From assembly GCA_038087015.1 (NCBI GenBank), contig JASBNA010000003.1:434001-498000 (forward strand): a stretch of DNA of 64,000 nucleotides, given 5' to 3'. Under the pieces are notes generated by a model that saw only the letters and a list, made by a program, of their open reading frames with translations, searched no databases and was not told the DNA's origin. The translations under genes were made by a program, and so were the position numbers. The DNA is from Cerrena zonata (taxonomy: Eukaryota; Basidiomycota; Agaricomycetes; Polyporales; Cerrenaceae). Positions 33,478-44,300 of this stretch are shown in pieces. Each line of letters opens with the position of its first letter. Within the stretch, counting starts at the first letter, position 1.

Positions 33478-35575
33478 TTAAATCCAGAAGCTATCCCTGC
33501 GCCGTGCGAAGATAATTCGAGCAATTCCAAAGAAGATGGCTCCGGCTGCGACAACACACTGGAACACGTAAGGGAGTTAGATGCGTTTCGTGAAAAGTTG
33601 GCAATGAATACACGTACGCCGCTGAAAACGACTGGTTTCCACCAGATGTTATCGGGGCCGAGTAGTGCAGCACCGATTGGGACACCTGAAATGGACATTA
33701 GCGAATAGGTCTAAAGGTGCATTACTATTGCCTGTACATACCAATAAACCCAGCGATACCTGAACATGATTACGTTTAATACAGGTACTCAAGAAGAATG
33801 TGTATCAACATACCGTTCAAGAAGTGACATATTCCCATGCGCACTCTGGTAAGAGGCAGGAACATCAGAATCGGGACTTTTTCTGTTCTGACGATTCGAC
33901 TTACCCAATTTCTGATACGTCTTCAGCAAACGTCGCGGTTAAAGGAGCAATCAAAGCAACAACTGTGAAACGTAATCAGTGACGCGGGTTAAAATACTAT
34001 GGTGTCATAGAACTCACATCCGCCGGAGAAGAAGCCATAAAGAAGTGCGAATACAACAGTGCCTGGTACCGTTTTGATACCAGCCATCCCGAATAACACC
34101 GCGGCGGTTCCGGTGGAAATAATGATCATCATGTTGAAAACCCCAGTACGATGACTCAACCAATTGGGAATGATTCGTCCGAAGAATGAACCGGCATACA
34201 AGATGGGGAGCTGAAAACGGACATCAATCAGTTTAGGTAGGTTTCATAAATAAATTCGATGGACGTACAGTATCGAAAGCGAAATCGGGACTAAGGCCAC
34301 GCGTGATAGCATTAAGTTGAAGGAAGAAGATTGGGAAGAATGCTCCGAGGACAAGGCAGAAAGACCTGGGTACGAAAAATAAAGATCACTACAACCTGAC
34401 TCTGAACAACTTGTAGTACTCACCCGATGATTGTGGGAATATAAGCTGGGTCCCGAATAAAGCGTTTGGTCTGTGTGTAGAGCAAACTAGCACTGACATG
34501 CTTCTCCTTGGGTGGCAATCGGGTCCTCATGATAGAGCAAGCAATGACTAAGAGGCCGAGATTGAACCCAGCACTGGCTCGTATAGCCTTTGAAAACCCA
34601 ATGGACTCAATGAGGTGATTGAGCATGAACGGGTGAACGATAGTCCCAATACAGGATCCGGACGAAGCAATACCCATGGCCAACGCGCGACGCTTGTCAA
34701 AGTAATGGGAGAGAATACCAAAGGACGGCACGTAGGTTAAGCCGACACCTAAGCCGCCTGCCAAACCGTGTGACAGGAAGACCTGTTGTACTGTTAGAGT
34801 GTATCAGAGGAATGGTCATACTGAACGAACCTGATAATACTGGTGGGGATGGGCTAGGGAAAGCATAAACAAAGCAAGCACGAATAGCACACATCCTGTT
34901 GTGTTTAGGGCATAGCTATAGATGGAGAATTAGGGAGGTTTCGTTCGGGATAAGGAAGTAATGGGATACATACAAGTAGCCTCTATCGAGACCATAACCA
35001 GTGAGAAAACCCGTAGATAGCACTAGTAGGACTTGGATACTTCCAATCCAACTATCATAGCAACGTCCATTCAATACATTTGATCACAACCGCATCATAG
35101 TGCGGGATCATACCTGATTTCAGAAGCAGTCTTATTACTCAAGAACCCTCGAAGATAGAACTCTGCAGACCGAATGAGAAGAATTCAAGAAGACGAATAA
35201 AGATTCTGTACCTTGGAAAACACCGAACGACTGTGTATAGCTGATCACGAACCACCGGTAAGTAAACTACCATCACTGTAACTGGTCTAGAAGACTCACC
35301 CGAACGCGCAGAATTGGACCAGCCAACTGTTGCAAAGTCAAAAAGGTAAATCCCATCGGCGAAGAGAAGCACTTACGCTCCGAGGACTGTCAGCCAAGCT
35401 TGCAACCCACCCTCAGGGAATGCAGGTTGGGGAGTACCAGACCGCTCAGAAGGCGGGGCAGACGTAGCTGCCTTCTCGATGCTGCTAAGAGTATCAACCT
35501 TCACGTCGGACTAACGGGAACGAAGGTTATCAGCATGAGGAGTTCTCTGTCGTGAGGAATATCAAAGTTTACCAT
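33478..35575 (-). CDS. MFS transporter 2, monocarboxylate-transporter-like
   Basis: Paralogue of transporter 1. Blocks in order: FPEGGLQAWLTVLGA, VGLTYVPSFGILSHYFDKRR, GIASSGSCIGTIVHP, IRASAGFNLGLLVIA, IPNWLSHRTGVFNMM, PIGAALLGPDNIWWKPVVFSG and a final helix CVVAAGAIFFGIARIIFARRR. MCT-like branch of the major facilitator superfamily, predicted in plasma or organelle membrane. The ATG at 35575 is followed at once by a 62-bp intron (35511-35572), then SDVKVDTLSS. The stop is at 33478-33480. The N-terminal tail is short and Ser/Pro-rich. Marks the right end of the candidate cluster. Substrate unknown. Confidence 0.8.
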
Positions 35576-36652
35576 GGTAGGACTGACGGATCGAAAGAAA
35601 GCCTTGCATCAGGACACAACGAGTTCAACCATTAAATGGAAGAGCCATTTGGAGCCATCTTCACACATCTTTCAGCTATCAGGGGGCTGCCAACATAAGG
35701 TTCAGAAGTTCCTTCAGCAATCTGACGGTAAGGAACTGATTGCCCCGCAGATACGGTCCACGCTTGCTATGATGCGCACACACATTGCTAAGGACGTTTT
35801 GCGACCGGTGAATTAGATGAATCGCCCTGTCATGTGTCGCTAAAGAATTTCACATAAGCTACGCTGGGGGAAGTCTGGGCCGTTGTTTGAGTGAAAGTTC
35901 ATTCCTGCTTCATGACACACAGCCGACGTGTGCCTGTACACCCAAGCAATTTTTGCTTTCCATCAGGATGGAAGACCTTTTCTTCAATTATTCCGTCAGT
36001 GGATGGGTTTGACAGATGGCTATAGAAAGCAAGCATACGTTAGAGATAACCATGGGAGCAAGGTACTACTACGTTTTTTATGGTTTCGCGTCTCTCGTAT
36101 CTCTATACTCCAAGCTCTTCAAGCGGCGCCCGTAGACACAATCCGATGGACATGTGAACGTAGGGCAGAGGACGGTGAACACTGTACTGCTTGGGGCTAT
36201 TTCTGTTCTCGTGTATCAAAGAGAAGGATAGAGTTCATACAACGGGATCAGCATGGGAGATTTTCAGCGACTGTGAGTATGGGCTTTACGTAGAAGTCCG
36301 AGCAGCTAGAGTACACAAAGCCATAGTGAGTAAGTGGCCACTTTACTCCAAATTTCATTCTCACCGAGTCCGAGTCGAGTCGCCGAGAAGTTCATCGGTT
36401 TCAAAATGAACGAAGACAAATGAAGGTGTACACATGCAAAGGAGTTTCACGGCGATATATAGAATAGAAGGATCACTATCGGATTTTCGACCTTCGTATG
36501 CGCATGGTTAGGCCGAGTAGGCCTTAGACAAGTTCCTCGGGGTAGACGTCAAGGCCACACAGCCTGAGCAAATTCAGACAGTCCAGTGAGCTACGCCTTT
36601 GTGGCGTCGGACCGTGCGAATGACCTTCCTATTTTGTCCAAATACAGGCGAA
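35576..36652. other. Intergenic region at the cluster's right edge
   Basis: About 1.1 kb between transporter 2 (-) and the V-ATPase gene (+), with the divergent promoters. Frames of 72-121 codons in it overlap each other and have no recognisable features. The promoter side of transporter 2 has GGACTGACGGA at 35580-35590, also found upstream of desaturase A. Confidence 0.45.
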
Positions 36653-38641
36653 ATGCAGTGAGCTCATCGACCAAGACGACTTCAATAGCACTTTCGTATC
36701 GGACTTACGACCTCCAGGTGCTGCCAACGACCTACCATCTAGACCATGTCTCTCTCATTAATATCCAACACATATCTGGACGACCACTCCTCCAAGATTC
36801 GCGCCAAACCTGTGCCATGGGAGGTACAGCCTACTTAACTTTATCGTTATAACAACATTCGATTGAGAACGCATACGATTGACAGGCATACCAACGTGCG
36901 GGTCTAGTCACGTCGGACGAGTTGACCCTCATCAAGAAGGTTGATAGGCAACCTCGGGCCAAGATCGAGAATTTGCTTCTGTCAGATGGTCCAACTTATG
37001 CGCAACTGTACCTCCGGTTGTTGCAGAAGCTGCAGCGAGTTGACACTCAGCAGTGCATCCTCGTCCTCATTGCCGATGCACTCACCGGTATGTGTCCCGC
37101 CGTGCCCGAGGGCTATGAGATACAATGTCCGTCTTATGCTTCTTCATACTGTAGATCACGAAGAACGGATACCTCTATTCACTCGAGTGTCAGAAACCGA
37201 CCCCGAGCTACCCTATGGACCCCTCTTACGGTATGCTTGGCTATTGTTGTACTACTGGTGATTCGTCTGATAGCGTCGAAGGATGTTGGAAGCACAGGAT
37301 GACTTCGTACAAATCAAATCGGTCCAAATTCTTACGATACTACTGAGGTACAGTACAAGCGCAGTCATGAATGAGTAACATGACTTACTGTTTGCGTATT
37401 GTTTTAGCGCAGAAAAGACAGCAATCCCTCAGCAGAGACTCCAACCTTTCTTGACCACATTGGCCGCATTCATATCACATACCCAACAACACAAACAAGA
37501 TATCGCTGTACAATGCTTAGAAGCACTTCTTCCTCGCTCCGAATGCAGAAAGGCCATATGGGCTAACCCGTCACTAATTCCAGGGTAAGTTATAGCTTTT
37601 TCTATGTATATCCTATTCCTCAGTATGACAAAATTGATTTTGGCAAATACAGACTGGTAGAGATTCTCAAACAGAACCCTGGCCCCCAGATGTCATACCA
37701 AGTCGGATTCTGCTTCTGGCTGCTAACATTTGAGCAGGAGATTGCGGAACAAATTAACAAGAAGTTCGACATTATTCCGCTATTGACTAATGTCGCTCAG
37801 AGCGCGGTGAAGGAGAAAGTTATTCGTGTCGTTGTTGCTACCTTCAGAGTATATATTGAACTGTTTTCAACGTACAGATTTCGCTGCTGACGATTTTTCA
37901 TCATGCAGAATTTAGTTGCCAAAGCACCTGCACAGAACTTACCTTCTATGTTGGTAGCCAAGCTCTTGCCTTTCGTGAAGAACTTGGGTACCAGGAAGTG
38001 GTCCGATGAAGACGTCATCGAAGACGTGCAATTCCTCAAAGATGAGCTGAATGCACGCTTCGAGAGTCTAACGTACGTAACACCCCTTTCACCCCTCTCG
38101 CCCATCTCAATTTCAACGTCAATCTTCATAATCTCCGATATTCAGGACGTACGACGAATACACCTCGGAACTTCTTTCAGGCCATCTTTCATGGTCACCT
38201 GTACACGAGTCAGATATGTTCTGGAAGGAGAACGCAATTAAGTTGAATGACAAGGATTTCGAACAACTCAGGTACCTCTTATTTCTAGTGTCTGATCCGT
38301 TTCATTTTTGCCTGATGAGTCGCCCCCTTAGGATCCTCATCCGCTTATTGCAAGAATCTCCCGATCCTCTTGTCCTCGCTGTAGCAGCACATGACCTTGG
38401 ACAATATGTTAAACATTACGAGCGCGGCAAGAAGTACGTGTTTTTCCTATTTTTGCTCCCTCTCCAGTGTTTGTTGTGACATATCCAACTGATGTTGCTC
38501 TTCATGGTGACTAGGATCTTGACCGACCTCGGAGCTAAAACTCGGGTCATGGAGCTCATGGCCCATGCAAACCCGGATGTACGCTACCAAGCCTTGATCT
38601 CCGTGCAAAGGCTTGTCAGCCATCCGTGGAGTACCATGTAA
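36653..38641 (+). CDS. VMA13: V-type H+-ATPase subunit H (V1 regulatory subunit)
   Basis: The peripheral-sector subunit H of the vacuolar proton pump. Read in order across about ten exons: [132 protein letters not shown], and at the end [19 protein letters not shown]-like helical repeats are typical. The C-terminus is complete at 38641. The start is uncertain: an ATG at 36746 is one base out of frame with the first conserved block, but an ATG at 36653 followed by an 85-bp intron (36658-36742) restores it. Housekeeping gene bordering the cluster. Confidence 0.9.
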
Positions 38642-38970
38642 ACGACTCCAGCCTATGGCAATATTTGTGCACAACGGACTTTCGCAGGTGTTTACAGTTT
38701 AGAGGCGACCATTGACCGTAGTATATATATACTGCCTCTAAAATTATCACCTTGACATTACATAGCAGCCAATTGTATAATGGAAACCGATTTCGGTCAT
38801 TTTTTATCTTCCATCCTATTTCAGCTTCTTGCACGGAGGTGACTACTCGATTTTGACTACTCAAGTCAAGTGCTTCGTCAGTATAGGTAAGGACACCAAT
38901 CAAATCAATCCAACGAGCACGTAGAGACTCGAGAGCGACTAAACATGAGCGCGACTTCTGATGGTAGACT

Positions 38971-39197
38971 TTAAAAAGTCTGCTGCGGAAACCGAGTTTC
39001 AAGGTTGTTCGCCATGACGAACCTATCAATTCCCGCGAATCCCGCAAACCAACCACACACTTCCTCATCCGACTCGCAACAACCCAGCGACCAATAACGG
39101 CATTGATGAAGTTCGGACGATGCAACGTACCTTCGAGAAATGTTACGGGTTTCCAAAGGAGGGATGTCGGCTCAAGAATGGACGCGCCCAAGGGATA
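38971..39197 (-). pseudogene. Relic of the C-terminus of a third MCT-like MFS transporter
   Basis: On the minus strand, 39197 downward encodes YPLGASILEPTSLLWKPV, which matches PIGAALLGPDNIWWKPV of transporter 2 and the WWKP stretch of transporter 1. After a possible intron (GTACGT to GGAAG) an in-phase segment CGWFAGFAGIDRF resembles the last transmembrane helix of transporter 2 and ends at a stop at 38971. No earlier exons are present; purine-rich repeats lie where they would be. Best read as a decayed gene copy. Confidence 0.55.
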
Positions 39198-39299
39198 TGA
39201 TTTCGTTCGGCCCCCAGCCCTTTATTGAATTTCCACCGACGGCTAGCGTAGTATGTATGTGTTTATGTACAAGAGGATATATAACCATGTTATATATAT

Positions 39300-39495
39300 C
39301 AACACACCAAACGAGAAGAGAGAGAAAAAATGAATGAGTTGCCCTGAAATGGAATCACCTGGAGGAGGGAGAGAGATGACAGAGGAGAGAGTGGATAACG
39401 GGAGGAGGGTAGAGGTGGTGATGGGAGGGATAAACACACATAACCAAATTACAGAAAAGAATAGGCTGATTGAGAGCGAGAGAGAGAGATCTATC
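39300..39495. repeat. Purine-rich (GA/GGA) low-complexity tracts
   Basis: The + strand is almost pure purine in two blocks, about 39350-39440 and 39472-39490, with GGAGGAGGG and (GA)n runs. Such tracts can form triplex DNA or mark old microsatellites. No gene. Confidence 0.7.
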
Positions 39496-39901
39496 CACCA
39501 TGGTCCTTAAATTCCATTGAGGTTACAAGTTGACAAGGGCAGCTAGAGATGAAAAAATGGACGACAGGGTGGTTGCGGAGTAATTGGGATGTGTATGTGT
39601 GTGGAGGGTGTCACATATCCAAATGTGAGTTTGCGGGTGTGGGTGTGGAGGTGGGTGAGGCGAGGCGGTTGTTGGAATGAAAGCGGGAGAAGAAAGGGAA
39701 GGGAGAAAAATGATGGGCCAAAGCCATCCCAAAGACTTGGAAAGCTGAACAATCAGAACAAACATATGCTAAGAGAATACAACGGCTTGGGTGTGACGGG
39801 GATCGACAACGATAGCGGCGGCGGAATGGGCTTGGTCTTTTTGCATTGCGACTTGAACAATGCTGGGACCGTTGGCTCGTGATCCTGAGGTGCAATACGG
39901 T

Positions 39902-40934
39902 TTAGACAAAGCCGCGGCCACCTCGTTTGGCGTCGATTCTCTTGAAACGTTCTGCTTCCATCCTCTGTAAGGGGATACGAAAATTGGCACAGGTCATTAA
40001 TCCGTCGGACATAATTATAATAATGGTACGAACCTTATTAATAACGCAGACGGACGCTAGGAACAGGCAGATTACGATGGCCATGAAGCCAAACATCTAA
40101 TTATCATGATTCAGATTAGACTCCATCAAACCGCGCGAGTTTCAAGTAAGGACAAAACTTACAGTCCTACACAGCAAAACATACAGAATCAGTACACTGT
40201 GATATGATTAAGATTAAAATGAACCCAATACGCACGTGAAGATGTTGTTCAGCGTCATATCCGTAAACGAGGTGATAGGTGCAACACAACGGTTCTGGTC
40301 GATGGCCGAATCATTCTGCAAGGTAGCGACGAATGCCGGGTCCCTGCAGAAGCCAGTGAACTCGGTCGTGTCGTTCGCAAAGAAGTATCCGCAGCATGAG
40401 AACTATTTATCAAATCAAATCACATCGCGTAAGATGGGCCAATTACAGATAAGATGAGTTGGTATCCATTTACTATCCAGTGGGATGGTAACGTACCTTG
40501 TCCTGGATCTGACTACGGACATCCGGAGTGGTATCGAGCCAGACTTGGTGGAAGTTGTTGCGCATCTTCAGAGTGAAGAACCAGACGTAGACTCCGATGA
40601 CAAGAATCGCGATGCTGTCCGCAATGAGCATCCAGTTGAGGAGGACGAGACCGATCGTGACATGGTTTCTTTGAACGATGGCGAAAATGGAAGGCCGAAG
40701 GTCATTAGTAGCATTATGCCCAATGCAGTTCCGGCTGTAGGGATAGAGGGTTAACAGGTTGTGGTGGACGGGAATAACGGGAGACTCACCAGTCAAGTCA
40801 TTTCGGCTCAACGTAAAGTTTAGCATGAGGTTGGGAGCTTTCCATACTATTGAGAGGACGAGAGAAAGAATGCCAGCTGCTAGCAGCCAGATGTCGACGA
40901 ATGCCCAGCATCCCAAAAGTTTCTTGGAAACCAT
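39902..40934 (-). CDS. Tetraspanin, fungal Tsp2-like (probable frameshift)
   Basis: Starts MVSKKLLGCWAFVD at 40934. Transmembrane helix 1 is followed, after a 55-bp intron, by AGTALGIMLLMTFG (helix 2), then AIVQRNHVTIGLVLLNW and helix 3 (IAILVIGVYVWFFTL), the extracellular loop with the tetraspanin CCG motif (FSCCGYFFAND) and paired Cys residues, and helix 4 (FGFMAIVICLFLASVCVIN). It ends GGRGFV at 39902. Tetraspanins organise membrane proteins; Tsp2 is a basidiomycete form. Between LMTFG and FAIVQ the frame must shift by one base near 40684-40698 beside a TTTT run. Without splicing the first intron the frame stays open but helix 2 is lost. A base-call error is likely. Confidence 0.75.
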
Positions 40935-41721
40935 GGTGTTCTGTGTGTTTGGCTACGGTCTGTGAAATCTGTCAAGTTTGTGCTGCGAGAGGTGGCGAGA
41001 AAGAGTCTTACGAATGTCGGGATTAAGGAAGGGTTTGGTGATTCAGATAGAGACAACTCGAATCGGCGGTGGGAAGGGAACTCTTCCAGAGAGAGGACGC
41101 AACAGAGGAGGCTGCAGCACCAGTATGCAGGAAAGGAAAGGAAAAACCAGGACGGTCAACGTCTAAAGACGACAAGAGTCAGTGAAGACCCAAAAGGCGA
41201 GCGAGTCCGAACGAAAAAAGGAAAGGAGGTGGAGAGAAGGAGAGAAAGGGGTCGTACCGATGCGCTATGTAACGTTTCAACGGTGGCCTGCCTTGGACGG
41301 GAGGGATTGATGATCAAGAGCCTGCTAGCGTCCTGTAATATCTTCAGACAGCACTGCCGTCGCTATGGCCACAATTTCCCTCTCTCCCTGCCTTCAAAGG
41401 CCACGGCCGGTCTAGAGCGCTCGTAACAATGCCCTTTTCCGCGCTCCTACGCAGACAAAGCGCAGTCGACGCCCACAATGCGTGCATCCAAAGACCATAA
41501 TTGCTTGTATACAGTGTACAGCTGCCATGTATTCTGCACTACTCGACTTGTGTATCCTCTCTGGAACCTAACCTAAATTACCCTGCAAGTGATCGGCACC
41601 CGTACGGAATCCCCGTGGGACCCAAAAACATCTTGCCGACCCTGCCGACACCTGCTTCTGGTTACCTCTGGGCTGCAAACTCGCTATTTGACAACTTGTA
41701 ATTGCTCATTCAAGATCGAAT
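40935..41721. other. Divergent promoter region, tetraspanin / MET8
   Basis: About 0.8 kb. Purine-rich on the + strand near 41080-41260 (that is, pyrimidine-rich upstream of the tetraspanin gene on its own strand). No gene identified; frames of up to 154 codons follow the base bias. Confidence 0.5.
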
Positions 41722-42558
41722 ATGCCCATTCCAAACACAGACTCCCTCACAGCTGGCTCGCTCCTCCTCGCCTGGCAGCTTAAAGGCAAAAACGTCCTAA
41801 TCGTGGGCGGTGGCGACGTCGCATCAGGCCGAATCGAATCTGTCTTGGTCGCAGACGCACACATCACTCTCATTTCTCCATCCAACGGTCTCCATCCACT
41901 AACAAAGCATTTTATTGATGCCACAGACCGCATTGCTTATCATGACCGTGCCTTTGCTGGACCCTCCGACCTCGAGGGCATGGACATGGTCCTCACTGCT
42001 ATAGACGATGTCGAAGAGTCCCGTCGCATTTGCGCTCTCTGCAGGGAACGCAAAATCCCAATCAACGTCGCCGACATCCCTCCATCATGCGATTTCTATT
42101 TTGGATCTCAGATTCGCAGTGGACCGCTCCAGATCATGATCTCAACAAACGGTCAGAGCCCCAAACTCGCCAACCTCATCAGGAAACGCATAGAAAAATG
42201 CCTCCCGGACCACGCAGGGGAAGCTATAGAGAAAGTAGGGGAGTTGAGAACCAAGTTGCGTGAACGTGCGCCAGGTGTTGGGGGCGAGCTGGGAAAGAAG
42301 AGGATGCGTTGGATGGTGGATGTATGCACCTCTTGGGACTTGGAAGATCTCGCGCTTCTCAACGATGAGATGATGAACAAGCTCCTCGACAACGGATGGG
42401 AGAAGAACGCGGTTCCGAAACCTGAAGATGTTGGTCTCCAATCACCCAGTGTTATCCCATCTTGGTCCTCGTTGAAAGCGCTCCTACCACCGACATTTGG
42501 TTTCCTGACTGGTGTCGCGCTTACCACTGGACTCCTCTTAACTCGGAGGAGACATTGA
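41722..42558 (+). CDS. MET8: Precorrin-2 dehydrogenase / sirohydrochlorin ferrochelatase
   Basis: Single exon, 278 aa. The N-terminal Rossmann part has LKGKNVLIVGGGDVASGRIES for NAD, followed by ADAHITLISP and the acidic stretch MDMVLTAIDDVEESR. The middle shows INVADIPPSCDFYFGS and ISTNGQSPKLANLIRKRIE, both typical of Met8/CysG-N. It oxidises precorrin-2 and inserts iron to give siroheme, the cofactor of sulfite and nitrite reductases. A hydrophobic segment at the C-terminus (FGFLTGVALTTGLLL) followed by RRRH suggests a membrane tail, which the yeast enzyme lacks as far as I recall. No introns and no damage. Confidence 0.93.
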   Translation: MPIPNTDSLTAGSLLLAWQLKGKNVLIVGGGDVASGRIESVLVADAHITLISPSNGLHPLTKHFIDATDRIAYHDRAFAGPSDLEGMDMVLTAIDDVEESRRICALCRERKIPINVADIPPSCDFYFGSQIRSGPLQIMISTNGQSPKLANLIRKRIEKCLPDHAGEAIEKVGELRTKLRERAPGVGGELGKKRMRWMVDVCTSWDLEDLALLNDEMMNKLLDNGWEKNAVPKPEDVGLQSPSVIPSWSSLKALLPPTFGFLTGVALTTGLLLTRRRH

Positions 42559-43050
42559 GTTTTCATGTCCGGTGTCGGGGTGAAGTTAGCGAGAGGGGTC
42601 ATATTTCCGGAAGAGACGGACAAAGTCGCGCACATACATAGACATACTAGACATACCCATGCATCCCATAACTGAACAGGAACTAATAGTTGGCACATCT
42701 AACACCATTCTCCAAAAGATCTGCGCTTGAAACTTGAATAGCTGGAATTGACCACGAATATTCGAAGGTGAAAGGTTAAAGTTGACTGCAACTTTATAAA
42801 AGCACCGAAAGCTGTAACTGTATGGAGTAGACCACGAACCGATGGAATCTCAAAGAACGACCGACGTAAAGCAGTAGACGCGCCCCCGGAGGCGGTCCAC
42901 TTCGCTGACTCAATCGTGTGACCGTATATAAACCAACGTCACTCACTTTCGCGTCTGCAACCCAGTTCCCCACATATCTTCCACCCAACACCCAACCCTC
43001 ACACTAGACTTTCTTATTTTTACACGTACACGAAATACCCATAGACGATC
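42559..43050. other. MET8 3' flank and MBF1 promoter
   Basis: Holds a TATATAAA box at 42925-42932, then a C/T-rich leader up to the MBF1 ATG at 43051. No gene. Confidence 0.6.
42925..42932 (+). promoter_or_regulatory. TATA box of MBF1
   Basis: TATATAAA lies 119 bp before the ATG and is followed by a C/T-rich leader, a usual arrangement for a strongly expressed fungal gene. Confidence 0.55.
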
Positions 43051-43836
43051 ATGAGTAACCTTGAGTGGGATGCTAAAACCGTTATTGGCTCGAAGGGCAA
43101 GGTCCCGAAAGTGACGAGGGGTACATCTGATTTGAATGGTGAGTTTGACTTGGGAGGTTCCTTGGTTGGTGAGATGGAACTAATGTGTGCGGTTGTTTAG
43201 CTGTATGTTTGAAATAGTTTGGCGTAGAGGTTTGTTGTACTGATTGAATGATTCAGGCTAGGAGAGCAGGTGCCGTTGTTGCGACTGACAAGAAGATGAC
43301 TGCTGGAGGCAATAAAGCCCACCAAGGTATGTAACACAACCTATGCCAACTGTACATTCATCTGAATTTGCTGTCTATTAATGTAGGCACCGACCACCAA
43401 AGAATAGCGAAACTTGACCGAGAAAACGAGGTTGCGCCTCCCCCCAAAGTGCTTCCCTCTGTCGGAAAGGTACGGCATATACTTTTACCTAACGTATGAT
43501 TTACCTAAACATCTGACTCCTCTCTCTCCGCCTCATTCCTCAAATCACCTGAATCCCTCACCTCGTCCTAATCCTTTAATCACTCAATCTAAATCACCGA
43601 ACCCATAATCACCTACCTCCACCCTCAAGGCTATCCAAACCGCCCGCCAAGAGAAACAATTCTCCCAAAAGGACCTCGCTCAAAAAGTGAACGAGAAGCC
43701 TTCGGTCATCCAAGACTACGAATCCGGGAAAGCCATCCCCAATCCCCAGATCCTCAGTAAACTCGAGCGTGCGCTAGGCGTGAAACTCCGCGGGGCGAAC
43801 ATTGGAGAAAAGCTTGGGGGGCCAAAGAAGTCGTAG
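43051..43836 (+). CDS. MBF1: Multiprotein bridging factor 1
   Basis: Exons 43051-43138, 43201-43202, 43257-43326, 43387-43469 and 43630-43836 sum to 450 nt (149 aa), the usual length. The N-terminal MBF1 domain reads [12 protein letters not shown], then [16 protein letters not shown]. The C-terminal Cro-type helix-turn-helix reads [20 protein letters not shown] and [21 protein letters not shown]. It is a coactivator linking activators to TBP and acts in ribosome-collision quality control. The conserved NAARRAG stretch needs a 2-nt exon (CT at 43201-43202). Joining the flanking exons directly creates a TAG stop. Confidence 0.93.
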
Positions 43837-44300
43837 ATTGACCTCCCTCTTTCAAGGCGTTCCTTTAAATGTTGCCTTTGCACATCATCTCGTCGTGTGT
43901 TATCAGGATTCGGAGAGGTTTCTCTGGTGACGCGGATGTTAGCGGTGTTGCGATATGGGAGATTATTGGCGCTTTTTGCTTTTTGAAAGTCTACGGCTGT
44001 TGTCTGTGATTTGTTTGCTCGTTTTCTGCACCCATTAGTTTGGGGTTGTATGTTTTATAAATCCATTTTTTGCATTTGTTGCTATCGATTTACGAATTTC
44101 AGCTGAGCTGTGCGAGCATGAACACAGGTTTGTTGTGACAATGATTGACTTGATACATGACAGATGAGAATCCCTGTACGAGATGTGCCTCACCATTGGC
44201 CATCATGGCCAGGCATGACATTTTGTGAAATACAAGATAAGGAGGAAATGCAAATATAGAGTACAAGACAAGAAAATGACGCAATAAAACGACGAATAAG
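43837..44300. other. Tail-to-tail spacer MBF1 / gamma-tubulin
   Basis: 3' flanks of convergent genes. No other feature seen. Confidence 0.55.

Larger units (their letters stand above)
38642..39901. other. Intergenic region with a transporter relic and purine-rich tracts
   Basis: Between the convergent ends of the V-ATPase H and tetraspanin genes. Holds the MFS relic (described separately), then from about 39300 to 39495 G/A-rich repeats on the + strand (GAGAGAGA, GGAGGAGGGAGAGAG). Confidence 0.6.

Noticed and set aside
15494..35590. Shared 11-mer GGACTGACGGA upstream of desaturase A and next to the transporter 2 start
   Set aside because: Many 11-mer pairs are expected by chance in 64 kb, and the two sites differ in distance and orientation to their genes.
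41080..41426. 154-codon frame in the tetraspanin/MET8 promoter
   Set aside because: Arg/Lys/Glu-rich translation follows purine-rich DNA; no motif and no splice structure.
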